Assembly (NCBI GenBank): GCA_035048495.1
Contig: CM068545.1
Span: 13,599,702-13,663,701 of the forward strand
Source: Euptelea pleiosperma
Taxonomy: Eukaryota; Streptophyta; Magnoliopsida; Ranunculales; Eupteleaceae
Reading direction: 5' to 3'
Length of the DNA stretch: 64,000 nt
Shown in pieces: positions 33,401 to 45,517 of the stretch. The translations under genes were made by a program, and so were the position numbers. Below the pieces are notes generated by a model. That model was given only the letters and a program-made list of their open reading frames with translations, made no database searches and was not told the origin of the DNA. Position 1 is the first letter of the stretch. Every line of letters begins with the position of its first letter.

Positions 33401-36400
33401 ACAGGAAAGAATACTTACGTCGAAATAATGTTAAATTTCCCGAAATATTTCCATTCATATCGAAATATTTCGCGTGAACAGTAAATTTCAATCAATTGAC
33501 AGTGTAAATATGTATTATTTCGGTCGAAATGTTTCGACATGTATGGAAACATTTTAATCGTAGGTAGGAAACATCTCATTTGAACTCAAAACCGCTATAA
33601 ATCTCATATTTGATCCATTTAACCCTTTTCCATACATTTTGTTTATACAAAAGATCATTCCAGTGTAGATTTTTTGGTTCATGAAAACATTGGGAGTTTT
33701 TTCAAATTCAAAATATACATAAAGATAAAATTTCTTGCTACAAATAAATAGGTTAGGTGTAAATTCATTAAATTTATGATGCATTTATACTAGATTTGTG
33801 CACGGATTGAAGATCGTTTAGGGTGAAAATTTAGAATTTGGGAAAAACTCCAATTTTATTAGTTTTTACCCTAAACATCCATAATTGTGCATAAATTGAT
33901 TATATGTTGCATAACTTAGCCCGTTCTACAAGTTGGTTGGGTTAAAAAAAATTAATCCTAATTTTTTTTTTCAAATAAAAAATTAAACGTTCAAAAAATT
34001 AAATAAATATTATAAGTTAATAGCAAGGTTTAAAGGAGGCCGTTTTAACGGTTAAACGGACTGGGGGCGTTACCGTTTAAACGGCCGTTAAAACGGATTG
34101 AAACGGTCAGGGGCAAAAATGGAAAAAAATGGGAATTAAACGGATTTTAACGGTTTTAATGATTTTAACGGAAAAAGTGGCGCTGAAATTCAAATTTTGA
34201 AATTTGAAAATTAAAAAAAATAAACGAAATTTAACGGAATTAAACAGTTTTAATGGCCATTTTTTTCAAAACCGATAAAATGGGTTTAAACGGAAACGGG
34301 CTTGGGGCGTTACCGTTTAAACGGCCATTTAAACCGTTTAAACGGCCGTTTTTAAAACCATGGTTAATAGTATGTAGTTTTCTAAAATTACATATAATGT
34401 TAAGAAATTAATGTAAGTGAATAAGGATTTGTTAATATATTACTTTATGACTTTTTTATAATTAGCAATTAAATAATAGTTATATAATTAAATTAAACCT
34501 TGACTAATTAAAAATACTTGCCGCAACATATTATAGACCATTATGGTCATTGATTTCCACACTACATATGGTTGTATATTATGGTTTGAAAGCTTATGAG
34601 TGTGCTTTATACTTGTTTCATCATTTCCCAAACTTTCCACAAACATTTCACAATATTTCCATCATTTCCACATTATTTCCATCATTTCCACGAAAAATGT
34701 ATTATTTTCACACTGGTCGAAATATTTCCACGAGTGGAAATATTTCCATTTTTAGACTGGTCGAAATAAACCTCGAAACCGAAATTTATTTCCTTGCTCC
34801 CTTCATATATACACTTCTTTGACCCCAAAAATAGAAACGAACTCTTATTAGGAAACTTCTAAGAGCAAAAGACTTCCTAGAAAATAAACACTATGTAATA
34901 AAGAACATAAAGATAAAAGATTTTTCTTCCTGTGTGGGAATATGCCCATGGCATCAGCTTTCTTTAACCTTTTCTTTTTCAGCTCTTAGTTAAAGGCGCA
35001 GCATTAGCAATTTTTGTACAGATCATATGGATAAACTTGCCTTTTCTTTTGCGAGCACCTCGGATGAAGCATCAGGTCGAACTGAAGGCCAAACCACTGG
35101 CTTGGGCCAAGGTAGCATGCTTAATGCAGCACTGCCCAAAAAAGGAAGGTGCATTCAGTGTGTAGCACAGAGCAAAAGAGTGAGGTTATACAGTAAAACA
35201 ACATACTAAGGTCATGACATGGCACAGTTTTTTGGCACTATTGACATAATTAAATTCAACTAAAAGATCTAGCTAATGTTCTATAGAATATTGAATAGAA
35301 CAGCAAAATACAGAGAAGGTAACTGATGTACACAGATCTCCTATAGATTTGATATGCAAGAGTTGAATATGTACCTGTTAACAGGACTTCTTTCTATATC
35401 CGTTCCATATCCAATTAAATATGCGAGCCTCATAAACTGCCACACCATAATTATCTTTCACTAAATAGCCACAGCTGTGGAAAACTTTAGATAGGAGAAT
35501 GAACAAATTCCATAAAGGAAATGGATTGCACCAGATAACTCTCTTGATATGCATAAGACAATTAAAGATTGGAAAATGCATTCAGACAGTCATCAAGAAC
35601 TGGTAAGAAAGCCTCGCACCAGTGCATTCAGACAAATGTCTGAAAGTCAAAAATGATGACTCTAACACTGCCAATTTTTCCAAGGTCAGTTATCTATTAA
35701 AAAAATGGATTTGGTAATTTATTTAATATTTCAGAGAGTGCAAGATCATACCAGATCAAATATGTTAATTCATAATTACTTGTGAAACACAAAAATGTTT
35801 ACCTTAACCCTGCTTAGCGAGTAGAGATCGCCCTGAAGGCGATAGAACTCCTTTTCAACATCAGCTGCCACATGGTCATTATTATAATGAGAAATAGTTG
35901 TGTTGATTAAAGCCAGGCAAGCGGTTATCACCCATACTTCTCGCATACAAAAGGATAAGGTATCCTGCAAGGAACTCCAGGAAAAATGAGTTTTAAGAGA
36001 CACAAAAGTTTGTGAACTCTTTAGACTAGTAAAAAACAAGTGATAACAATGTAATAAAAAAAATATGAACAGAAATAGTATCACATACTTCGTGTAATGC
36101 CAATGTCTTCGAGAAGCTGATTATAAATGAATAACCCCTTGAAGCAACCTCAATGGGACGATTTAGCTTGAATAATAGCTGCAGAATGCAACAAATGACA
36201 ACCGATATACAGGTCAAATTTAAGTACAACATGTGTTATTATGACGTAAAACAGACTCTCCATTAGCAATTGAATTTTTTTTGTTCTAGCAAGGACAAGA
36301 AAGCCACAAAACAAGAACAAGATTTTCAGATAACCCAGGCTCCCTATTGATTTAAAAGTGAAGGTTTATTAAAGAAATCAGATTTGAATTACACAACTTA

Positions 36401-39400
36401 GGCATCACAAGGGTAATGTTCTTAAGATTCTTGTCATAGCCCCCAATTAAACTATGTAAACAAGGAATACACTAAAGGTGTTTATCCAAGTAGTTAACGC
36501 TTATATCAACTTTTGATTATTGAAAATGATAAGGCAAAAAACAAATACTGAAGTTTACTAGGAAAGATATTCATGGCAGAGAAGATAACTACAAGACACA
36601 GCTACCTATTAAAGTAGAAGAGATATGGAAGAACATATAAAATGGTTTTGAACCTATCTCCTAGACTCCTACTACCCTATGGAGAGTTAGATTATCCGAC
36701 AAGTCTTCAAGGCATGATAAGTAGATTGGAATGCCAATTAAAGGTTGGGAATTAAGCCATTTTTACAATGAAAGAGCATGCATATCAATTAAATTGTTAG
36801 AACTTAATTGTTAGATACTACAAACTTCTCATTCACTAGGGTATCTCCAACTGAGAGAAAGAGATATCATCATCAACCCTATCACAACTATTTAGGGTTG
36901 ATCCTGCTCCGCCATTCCACTCTATCTAGGGCCATATCTCTTCAATTTTTTTCTCAAGAACTCTACACACATCCTTTTCAGCCTTCCCGTTGTCCTCTCA
37001 AAGCCTTCAACTTGCACGAGAGAACTCCACGCCAGTACATCAATTGTCTTCGTTGCACATGGACAAACCACCTCAAGCGACCATCCTTTATTTCATCAGC
37101 TATTGGAGCTTCCTGGGTTCTCTTGATGCACTTATTTTGCTTTCCTAGTTTTGCCACCCATCCATCTCAGCTACCCTCATTCTATGTACATATTGTTCCT
37201 TGATTGCCAGCATTCTACTCCATAACGTGAAAATGAATGTTTTGGGGTATCTCTTGGCCACCGATCTTAGCTACTGCCTTGTATTTATACATGTCCTTGC
37301 TAAAGGCACTCCAACTATGTCTTGTCCAGACTTATTATAAAACCCCTGGATACCAAGCCAACCCTTCATAATGCTGGTTTTTCTTTTACCCCCTCTCTAA
37401 TCTCACTAACCAACATTAAGCTGTGCAAACAACATACACCAAGATACAGTAGAAACTGACTGAACTCTAGGTAGACGTGGTTCATATTCAATAGAAGTCA
37501 GTTAACATTAAATGAAATTGAGTTCACTTTTCTATGACAGGTTAAATATGCAAAAAAATCATTATCTCAAGAAGACAAAGAATCATATAAGGAAATTCAA
37601 ATAATGAGTACGACTAGGCAACTTTCAAACTAGGCCATGACCTTACGGCCTTACAAGCAATTTCTGATGATTAATCTGTAAAATGGTAGGGTTCACATGA
37701 TGGAAAAAACAAAAAGATTTTTTTTAAGAAATAATATTTCTCAAGGAACATTCTTCTCAATTTGCACACCTTAGATTGACAGGCAAACAGATACTGTCTA
37801 AATTCAAACTCTCTAAATGAGTCGTCTTGCACAATCTGTGATAGTGGTTTGCATCCAGGCTTTAGCAGTGCTGCCTGATCATCACCGTGGTCCACTCCTC
37901 CAAAATCCCTCTTTTTCAAGGCTGTAGCATTAACTGCAATTAAAAAATAAGTTGATGAACCATCACAATTCAAGATACACATGGCAACTTCACCAACAAA
38001 GCGCAAAAAATGAAGCATCTAGTTTGATGGATATGATCATAAAATCATAACTATTAAGCAGCAATCACACATAGACAACGTTCCAGAAGAACATCATTGG
38101 ATGTTACCTGAAGAGTATTACATGTTTACTGAATGAATTAGAAAAGGTTGCACTAAGTTAACTTGAGCAAATCAAAAACAGCAATAATAAGTATACTGGT
38201 AGATTAGAGAGTTGACAACAAACACAATAAGGATTATGAAATTATTCAAAAAATCTTCATAAGGGTCTGTTTTTTATTGGACAGAACAGCAAAATCACTG
38301 CTCTGCTAGATTCTACATGGGTTCACTCGGTACTCCAAATCGATGGTCTACTCACACAAGAGAATCTTCCACTCAACCTCATATGCAAATCAGATTGACA
38401 ATATCCGCATATGAGATTAAAAGAGAGACAGAACACTGCTACTCAGCCTCAATGCACACCAGCTTGATGATTTATGAACATTATGTTGGAAAGTACCTCA
38501 CACAACTCCTATATGAAGTTGCTATGTTCCATGAGTCACAACAAAAGTGATGGATAGCCTCCATAAGGTTAATGGTCAACCACCAAAACCGGAAGGCCAC
38601 TCACATATGGGTTATGACGATGATGGCTAATGCAATGCAACCTTACACCCAATGGAAACAGTAGATGAGCCTATAAAAGTGTGCTCCCTTAAACATCCAA
38701 TTCCAAATTAGAATTAAAGAAGATAGGACTGGGAGGATTATCAGGTATATAAGTAAGGACTTAGGACGATGTTTTAGACTGAAGTTTGGTTTGGGAGGAT
38801 TACCGTTCCATTTTGTTCTGTCAGCTGAAACATCTCCTTCGGGTAGGGTACCAAACCTTAATTAGAGCCCAGAACCCTAATTCATGTAATTTAAAGTTTT
38901 GAACCTTGCTTTTATAGGATATATATATGCCTTTTATAGCACATATAAAAGATAAACAACATATTTTACCTTAATTAAGCATTCAAAATTATTTACTGTA
39001 ATGTATATTTGTATCTGTGCATATAGAGACGTATCATTTTTTTTCCCAATTCTTATTCTGTCAACTAACCGAGACATAGAGTGAGACTATGATTTTAAAC
39101 CTTGAGGGATGGAATCAGCACCAATTCTAGGACCTCCAAGGATGGAATCACACCTCACAACAGCAGCTTTCAAGAGTACAATGGGTATTGTAGGCTTATA
39201 CAGCAGCCTTTTTTTCTTTCAGTGCTCTACTCAAACTTCCTAAAAACAGAGAATAGAAACTCGAAAGACTTTCTAGTATCATGACTTGAAATTTTTTTCC
39301 TAAAACTAATGACATGACTTCCCAAGTATCATCCATACTACAATTCAGAAACTTGGAAATCCAGTTAGAAACTATTTAAGACTGAAATTCACATACTATA

Positions 39401-42400
39401 CTAAACTTCAAACAAACCTAGATATTCAAGTACAAAACCTTTCTAAACCTAACATGGGCTCAAATAAGTAACTAAAGGTGGCTAAGAAACTTTAAGTAAC
39501 TAAAGGTAGCTAAGAAACTACCCAAATGACAGCATGAAAGGGCTGAGAAAACCACTTTGCATTTGGGCTATTGGGCCTAAAATCGGCTTCACAAGTAAGC
39601 CCATTGAGAGGAATTTATGCGCCTGGTCATGTAGTTCATTTGGATCATTAATTGTTATTTAACAGTCACTCTTTTCTCCTTCTTCTTCCTCTCGGCTTCC
39701 AGTGGATCAACTGAATACCCCCAGATCACAGCTCGAGCTTATCTATCATGGAAGCAGCAGCTGCTGGTAGGATCAAGTGGAGGATTGGAAGTGAGAGCAA
39801 CATCATAGGTAGAAGATATCTGCTACTCAGCCAATCTGAACCTGTAACTTGCCTTCCTTCTCAAGGTTTTATCAAGCATCTCCTGCCATTGAGAAGGATG
39901 TCCTAGACATGGTCAAATATAACTAGCAACCCTGCAACTTAGGCTATAACTCAGTAACTCTAACCCACAGCATCTTCACAGGAATCTCTGCTATCTAAAG
40001 AATCAAACTCTAAATGTGTCAAAGTCCCCTATATTCCTATTCACATTGACACTGCCTTCATAAACCTTACAGATAAAAATAAGCCAGCGTGAAGACTAGT
40101 CAGGCCCTCGAAGAATGCTATAAGAACTCCTCTAGTTGAACTGTTGAAGGTAACACAGTTGAATGCCTAGCAATCAATGGAATTTGAAAACATGTAATAA
40201 ATTGGAATAAAGATTTACAACACACACGTGATAAAATGATATAGTCATTTAGAACCTGTTTCCAAATAGCAAAGCTCTAATTCATCGTATTCACGTAATG
40301 AATCTTCATGAAGATAAGCCATTTCAAACATGAAAGCCAAACTTTCCTGCAAAAGGAGAAATTAGCAAATCAAGCCAAAAAATTCCAAAATGAGAATATA
40401 CTTCTGCATGCAAATGTGATGAACATCGGATGTTTGGTGCTTCAATGCAAGAACATGGGAGGCATTCCTGAAATATGTGTCTCCTCATTCATGGAAAGTG
40501 GTAGCTGTGCTTTTTCCTCAGAGACCCCTTTCCAGAGATACGAGACCTTTAAGGCCAAATTTCGTGGACATGCTATCCAAATCCACTGTCCCGCAAAACA
40601 AACAAAAAATAAACAAATATTTTGGATGCCCCTTCTCACAGCCACTTTGGAAAACATGTTCTTGCAGCCAAACAATCACTTGTTTAAATTTTTCTTGGCC
40701 AGTACAAGGGCATTCAGATGTTAATTATGATTAATTATGATAAACAACCTTCAAAATGAAGAAGTTACAAAAGTTCCAGACTGGCATGAAGCGTTGTTCA
40801 CTGAGCTTGCGAATCTCATCCTCGTAGAATTGAACACGCCTATCCAATGTATTTCTGATGGACTCCACGATCTTGGAGTCCAAATCTTCCCAAAAGTTTG
40901 TGTCTGGTCCATGTATATCTAGTTTGCAGCACCTGAGTAAATGCTCAGAGCACCAAGAGGGGAAAAAATAAGACAAAAAAGAAAGAAGAAAGAACGAAAA
41001 AACAATTCACATCAGAAAGAGCTCATCTTTTCAATATGATAACATACTTCAAATGATTAACTTTGAAAACAATAATGCTCTTTCATGGAAAAACTAAACA
41101 TCTAGCTACTCTAGGAAAAGATACTAGGAAAATTCACGTATCACATAGAATTATGACAGAGAAACTAGATTCTTCAAATAATAACTCAGAAGAAGTGATA
41201 ATCGTAATGGGACATAAACAACCAGTCAGAAAAGAAGACATCATAATGATAAAGTTGCAAGCATACCTTTCTCTCTTTTTTGAGCTAAAATCAACTTCAA
41301 GCTTGGCATATATTTTTTTTGATAACTTAGCGGCCTGGTCATTGTTGGGGTGAGCTTTTGAGACAAATACAATAAACCACTCTCGTTCATCATTTTGCAC
41401 AATTAATTTTAGACGTGGTTTTAGAATGGTCTTGAACTCATCAAGGTCCTGTCCAAGAGGAAAAACACATGACTGCCATATATAGAAGCAAAGGTAAATT
41501 AAAATAAATAGATTTTAACCATAGAAAAGGAAACCATCACCAATCAAATTAGTTATCTAATACAATGAAAAATATGCAAACCAAAGATGCTAGTCAGCAA
41601 CATGTTAAATTATGCGCAGTGGCAAAAAAGCATCTGTCTTTGGTAGTTTGACTGTTTTGAACTTTTCACACTGATATTGTATGCATATAGTTTCGGCTTC
41701 AAGTAAAAACCTATATTGTCTCAGATATTCAAGGAAAAAATCACATTTCCTAAGATCTGAGCCATACAAACAAATCCTGCACTATAGGTGTACTTGGCAA
41801 ATGCCACATATCCTACCTAAGATTTATGGGTGCCTTAGTTCATCTATTAGAATTTGGATTCAACAAATACACGTCCAAAAGTTTTATGTGGTCTAAAGTA
41901 AGGATTAAAATCTCTGCAAAGTTAACTGCATTCTCAAGCAATCAAGTCAAAATACCCAATTTACTCAGCCATGACCACAAGGAATTGATCGAATCACATC
42001 AAATCTTTGTCATACTGACAGACTGGAATTGCACATGGGCTTGGCTTTCATAGGTAATTGGGCTCGTCTGTGCTAATTTGATGGCGGACAACCAGAACAA
42101 TGGACAGTAGGGTTTTAATTATTGATTTGGTCTTTTGTGATTATAAGAGAGGCATGTAGGGCTGGTTTGTGAGAGTGATTGGCTATACAATCAGGGCTGC
42201 AAGCAGAATGGTTAACAGTGAGTTAAAGGAATACTAATGAGCTGAAACTAAGGTCTAATAGAAATGTAAAGGCTGCTGGATTTTTCACAATAATAGAGAC
42301 TGGCAGTATGTTTTGGCTAAGTTGGGTTAGGGTTTGGCAGACTTTCACAGCAGGATAACCAGCTGGGTGTATGGGGCTGAGATTAGGCTCGTAGGATAAA

Positions 42401-45400
42401 AAAAATACACCGAAAATTAAACGCAAAAGAAAATAACTACGGAAACAATAAAGGAGACGATTGAAGCAGTCACCATTTCGAAGGAGATCCTAGAATGGAG
42501 TTGCACCAGCCTAAAACCACCATCGAGAGGTGTTAATGGGCCAGGTTTGGGACAGGCCAAGCTCTGCCCAAGCCAGGCCCTGACTATAAGTAGTTCGACC
42601 CAAGCCTAACCTGGCCCACAATGGGCCCAGAAATTCACTCCCTAGCCCAGTCCAAGAATAGGTATAACTGGCAGGGTATTATATTTGGTATTTGAACCAC
42701 GCCTAAACTTTTTCTCATTAATAAAGCCCAGCTCATTTATCTAGTGAGCATTAAATTTAAGCTCAGGCCCAACCTATTGAGCCTCTAAATGCAGCACAAG
42801 GCCAAGCATATAGCGGGCCATGCCTAAAAGCCCATCAACACCCCTACCACCAAAAATAGAGTCACCGCCATATAGAGGAGTCACAACTCACATCTTAGAG
42901 AACGCCAAATACATTCTTAAACTCTTCATTCAATTATGTAATAGGCAAAGGGGTATATGAGTATATTTTGATGTATGAGGCAGTACTCTTTCATTCTCTT
43001 ATGACAACTCCACTTGCTAAAAACTAGAAAATAAAAGCTTTCCTAGTGCTCTTTGACCACTAGTTTCATGAACTCTACACACATAATTATAACCTTATTA
43101 CCCAAGCTTCAAAACCTTCTAGACTAATATTAGTAACAATAGGAAACAAATACACATCCTTTTCTAAACCTACGATACACCTTACAGAAAACGGGCATAC
43201 AACTCTTTATTTCCCAAGCATCCATGCAGTATTCTATTGTGTCGATATGGGTTTGCTAAGCATGTTGAAATTTCCGGGTATCATAGTTCTAAACCAACCT
43301 AAAGACCTAAGACTTATTAAAACTCTTCTTTTATTCGACCTAAAGAAAATACAAATCAAACTAGTAAACCCTTCGCGATTTTGCATTATATTTGTATCTT
43401 GGCCATAGTTCACTCAAATCACGTCCAATTGTGTAAACTTGGACATGTTGGATAACTAATTGAATAAACCTTCTAGCGGCACCCAAATTAAGACACTTAT
43501 TGACACACAAGATATGACCACAAATAATGTGATGAGATCTGATTGTATCATTCTCATCTTCTTATGTCATGTATAAGCCTCTCTATTATAAGGCATGTGA
43601 TCTGGTGCACCATAATATGCTGCTCCATATTGGATTGTATCATTCTCCTCTCCCGTATGTCTTGTATAAGCCTCTCTATTATAAGGCATGTGATCCGATG
43701 CTCCTTAGGTGCACCATAATATGCTGCTTCATCCAGCTTTCATGGCTGCATTATAATTCTATTTAAATAAAATCTTTTTTCTTCTTTTCGAACATGAGTT
43801 TTGCATTTTAAAAAATTTGGAGTTGAGGTAGAAGTGACAATAACAGTTTACCCCTTTTTCGTCAAATCAAAGTTTGGATATGACAACTTGGGTTGGTTTT
43901 TTTTAGCTTTGGAAATGAAGTTTCTTATAATTGCTATTTTTATTGTGTTCGTGTGAGAGCATGTGATGGGTTGTCTTATTTGGTTCTTGCTTATTTTTTT
44001 ATTTTTCTCTTGTTTACTGGATGTTTATGTTCTTTGTTCTAGGTGTGTGCCAATTTGTGGGAGGCCTACCCTACCCTGACTTGGAGTTTTAACCCAGAAA
44101 ATCTGTTCATTGGCGACATGTACTGACCAAATGCGGTAATTAACAGAGGCAATCAAGAGCCAATTGTGTAGTATTACATTGCAGACCACTGATATAGTGA
44201 ATCAAGCTCATACCACGAAGATGATTCCATTATGTGTAAGTAGATATTGGGCATAAAGATTACCAGTACAAGTTCTTAACGACTGAAGATGGATGGCAGA
44301 TATACAGTAACTTAAGCTATTCAATGTTCATAAACTCAAGTTGTACAAGCTTATATAGTGGCAACTGGAACTACAATGAAGATACGGTGACTATGACGAA
44401 GAGACCAGGAATATACCTCACAAGTAACAAGAACCACAGTGGCATATGGTTCCCGAAACCAAAATAACGACTGCTCCTGTGGAAAACGGCTACGAAGTCT
44501 CGAATCTGTGGTTAATATGAACTCTGCAGGAAGCTTCTCTACATAAACAGGATTGCGAGTCTTGTTATTCAAACAAGCTCTTTTGAATGGCAACCGCTCT
44601 TCGAATCCGTTTTTAACAATGGGCCACAAATCGCTTACATCTTCAACTGTAAAGCAGCACACGGGACAAATTATAAGTGGGAACATCTGGCAGAATGACA
44701 ATGGCATGAACAACAATTGGCAAAATAACACAAAAAAGTTTCTGCATCTTCGAGAGAGGAATAGGACTGTGTCTAAAATTTCAATACATTTCTCCAAAAT
44801 TCTCTATGTTTGATCCCTTAATAACTGCATTCTTGATCAAAAACAAAATAGAACACTTTCATAAAACAAAATGGTGAGCAGTACTTCAAGCAGTTTAGTT
44901 GAAGTCATTGAGAAAATCAGAAAAGATACTACTGTAGTGTGTGGGAATGACTCGGAACAAACAAAACACAAAAAATTCAACTATGAGAAGGAACACAAAT
45001 AAAGGATTTGGATCTATTGATACTTTTATTTATTTATTAGTAGGATGATCTGCTGATACTTGTTTGAATTTCATTTCACTCAAAACGCAGCTAATGGATT
45101 TCTAAACATCCAATGCACGACCAAATTCTACAAAACTAACTTGCATTTGGTACAAACCAATGACGAAGATGCATCATTTTTCTTGGATGACAACTGAAAT
45201 CTGAACATTCTAGATCACAAAAAAAGAAAAAAAAAAACGATTCGTACAAACACAAAATTCCTATAAAAAATTATTATTCAAAATTAGATTTCACCTTGTA
45301 CGATCAATCTGAAGAACGCAGCAAATAATAAAGGTAAGATCTCAAAAGTTCAGATCCGAGGCAAGCAAATGCAATTACAAAAAATTCTACAAAATCTAGA

Positions 45401-45517
45401 AATTGAACAAAATGAAGAAAGAATTTAAGGAAAAAAATTAAACTAGGGTTTACCTGATATGATCAGGTGATCACACGAGTTCTTGATTGACTGAAACTGA
45501 GCTAAGAAATTGGCCAT
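21219..45517 (-). CDS. TRS130: TRAPP II subunit TRS130/CLUB (TRAPPC10 homologue)
   Basis: TRS130 is a TRAPP II-specific subunit; the complex acts at the trans-Golgi as Rab-A exchange factor and tether and is needed for cytokinesis. Exons (minus strand): 45454-45517, 44417-44646, 41267-41448, 40749-40932, 40256-40346, 37770-37933, 36089-36178, 35803-35964, 35375-35436, 35041-35131, 31156-31319, 30794-31001, 28359-28904, 28030-28242, 25954-26344, 25765-25855, 25579-25663, 24143-24332, 22530-22828, 21656-21746, 21219-21394. They sum to 3774 nt (1257 residues plus stop), and the phases close at every junction; Arabidopsis CLUB is about the same length. Start: MANFLAQFQSIKNSCDHLII. Middle: CMREVWVITACLALI and MSRTNSSPGNFESSLDRPMR. 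C-terminal region: VLQRPVLDPCLAVGFLPLPS and SRIVISIICVPLVAGYVRPP. Introns 10 and 16 have GC donors (AAG/GCAAGT and AAG/GCATAT). Introns 2, 6, 10, 12 and 14 carry transposon insertions. No frame break was seen. Confidence 0.93.
24388..24612. mobile_element. hAT-like MITE in TRS130 intron 17
   Basis: The left end AGGGTCTGTTTGGAGATGCA plus GGCCAGC is an imperfect inverted copy of the right end (GCTGGCCTGTGTTCCAAGTA, then GCCCCTAG). The interior also has CGCACATTCAAG opposed to TTCAAGAACATGCGC. No ORF. Confidence 0.5.
26552..26811. mobile_element. Foldback MITE, family 1 (copy 3) in TRS130 intron 14
   Basis: Ends GGAACCACGTGGAAATGAGT and, inverted, CATTTCCACATGGGTTCC. Inner arms are GATTTTTCGTGAGGATGATC and GATCATCCTTACCAGAATCA, around a core with CCTTATGAGAAGTGGATTAC, CTGTCTATTTCACCATTAAG and CATATGATAAGGTTAG. 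Confidence 0.7.
26907..27504. mobile_element. Family 1 foldback element with three alternating core units
   Basis: The ends GTGGGTCCCAACCACATGAA and, inverted, CCACGTGGGCCCCAC are family 1-like. Instead of one core there are three: forward (about 26991-27105, ending CACATTTGATAGAGTTAGAA), reverse (about 27165-27280, with CGGACGGTCCAAAACTTTGC and GTAATCCACTTCTCA) and forward again (about 27330-27440, ending CACATTTGATAGGTTAG). Subterminal GATGATC/GATCATC blocks lie between the cores. Confidence 0.65.
29343..29514 (+). repeat. 5' LTR of the copia remnant (172 bp)
   Basis: TG...CA ends. It shares with the 3' LTR the blocks CTTTTACCTTTATTAC, AAGTTCAAGACACTAGTTC and TTCTTCTCCTTCCTCTTCCC plus ATCTCAAAACCCTAATTTAC. 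The two LTRs differ at several positions, so the insertion is not recent. Confidence 0.8.
30050..30404 (+). mobile_element. 5'-truncated L1-type LINE 3' end nested in the copia 3' LTR
   Basis: From about 30060 one frame reads LWRITPYAISWEIWKERNRR then TFEDKMVNMEEIFLNVKAML, and ends FLRLQPSWFV with a stop at 30337-30339. The WEIWKERN block is typical of the extreme C-terminus of plant L1 ORF2. It is followed by a short 3' UTR, an A tract (30391-30403) and an AT repeat. A TC microsatellite at 30017-30048 marks the 5' junction. The insertion splits the 3' LTR between its TTCTTC and ATTCTTCTCC blocks. Confidence 0.7.
31847..32049 (+). mobile_element. Word-mosaic foldback element E (CCGAAACG word)
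   Basis: It begins CAAGGGCGATACCGAAACG and ends GTTTCGGTTTCGCCCGAAC then CATG. The interior repeats GAAACCGAAACG, GTTTCGGACGAAACC and CCGAAACATACG in both orientations. No ORF. It sits in TRS130 intron 10. Confidence 0.5.
33335..34796. mobile_element. Word-mosaic foldback element F (GAAATATTTC word), split by other DNA
   Basis: The termini CAAGGAAATAAATTTC (33335) and GAAATTTATTTCCTTG (34781-34796) are a perfect 16-bp inverted pair. Inside both ends (33360-33540 and 34630-34775) the sequence is dominated by CGAAATATTTCG, GGTCGAAAT and TGGAAATATTTCC. The middle holds unrelated AT-rich DNA and the complete element A, so F was probably the older host. Confidence 0.6.
34024..34363 (+). mobile_element. 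Word-mosaic foldback element A (TTTAAACGG word), nested in F
   Basis: It runs from CAAGGTTTAAAGGAGGCCG to CGTTTTTAAAACCATGG. Landmarks GGACTGGGGGCGTTACCG, GGATTGAAACGGTCAGGGGC, GTGGCGCTGAAATTC and GGGCTTGGGGCGTTACCG are separated by CCGTTTAAACGG, CCGTTTTAACGG and AATTAAACGG words. It is homologous to element B in reverse. Confidence 0.62.
36850..37345 (-). mobile_element. RTE-type LINE fragment in TRS130 intron 6
   Basis: The plus strand matches the 3' part of the LINE at 55.8 kb block for block: ATTTAGGGTTGAT, GCCATTCCACTCTATCTAGG, GCCTTCAACTTG, TCAGCTATTGGAGC, CCTAGTTTTGCCACCCATCC and TTGATTGCCAGCATTCTACT. It therefore lies in the same orientation as TRS130. Only the terminal portion is present and it is degenerate. 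Confidence 0.6.
42520..42850. mobile_element. Word-mosaic foldback element K (GGGCC/AAGCC words) in TRS130 intron 2
   Basis: AGGTGTTAATGGGCCAGG on the left is mirrored by AAAAGCCCATCAACACCCCT on the right. The interior is built from CAGGCCAAGC, CCAAGCCAGGCCCTGA, CCTGGCCC and GGGCCATGCC in a background of much lower GC. No ORF. It lacks the CAAGG terminus of elements A to F. Confidence 0.5.
43541..43735 (+). repeat. Tandem duplication (about 95-bp unit) in TRS130 intron 2
   Basis: GATTGTATCATTCTC, GTATAAGCCTCTCTATTATA, AGGCATGTGATC and GCACCATAATATGCTGCT occur twice in the same order, starting near 43541 and 43633. The second copy carries a small insertion (ATGCTCCTTAG). Confidence 0.7.

Noticed and set aside
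38262..38910. Possible MITE starting AAGGGTCTGTTTT with a GACAGAACA inverted word
   Set aside because: Only about 12 bp of the ends pair and no matching terminal GGGTCTG copy is present on the right.
40308..40734. Plus-strand ORFs of 138 and 85 codons
   Set aside because: They lie antisense to TRS130 exon 5 and intron 4, lack domains, and overlap each other in different frames.
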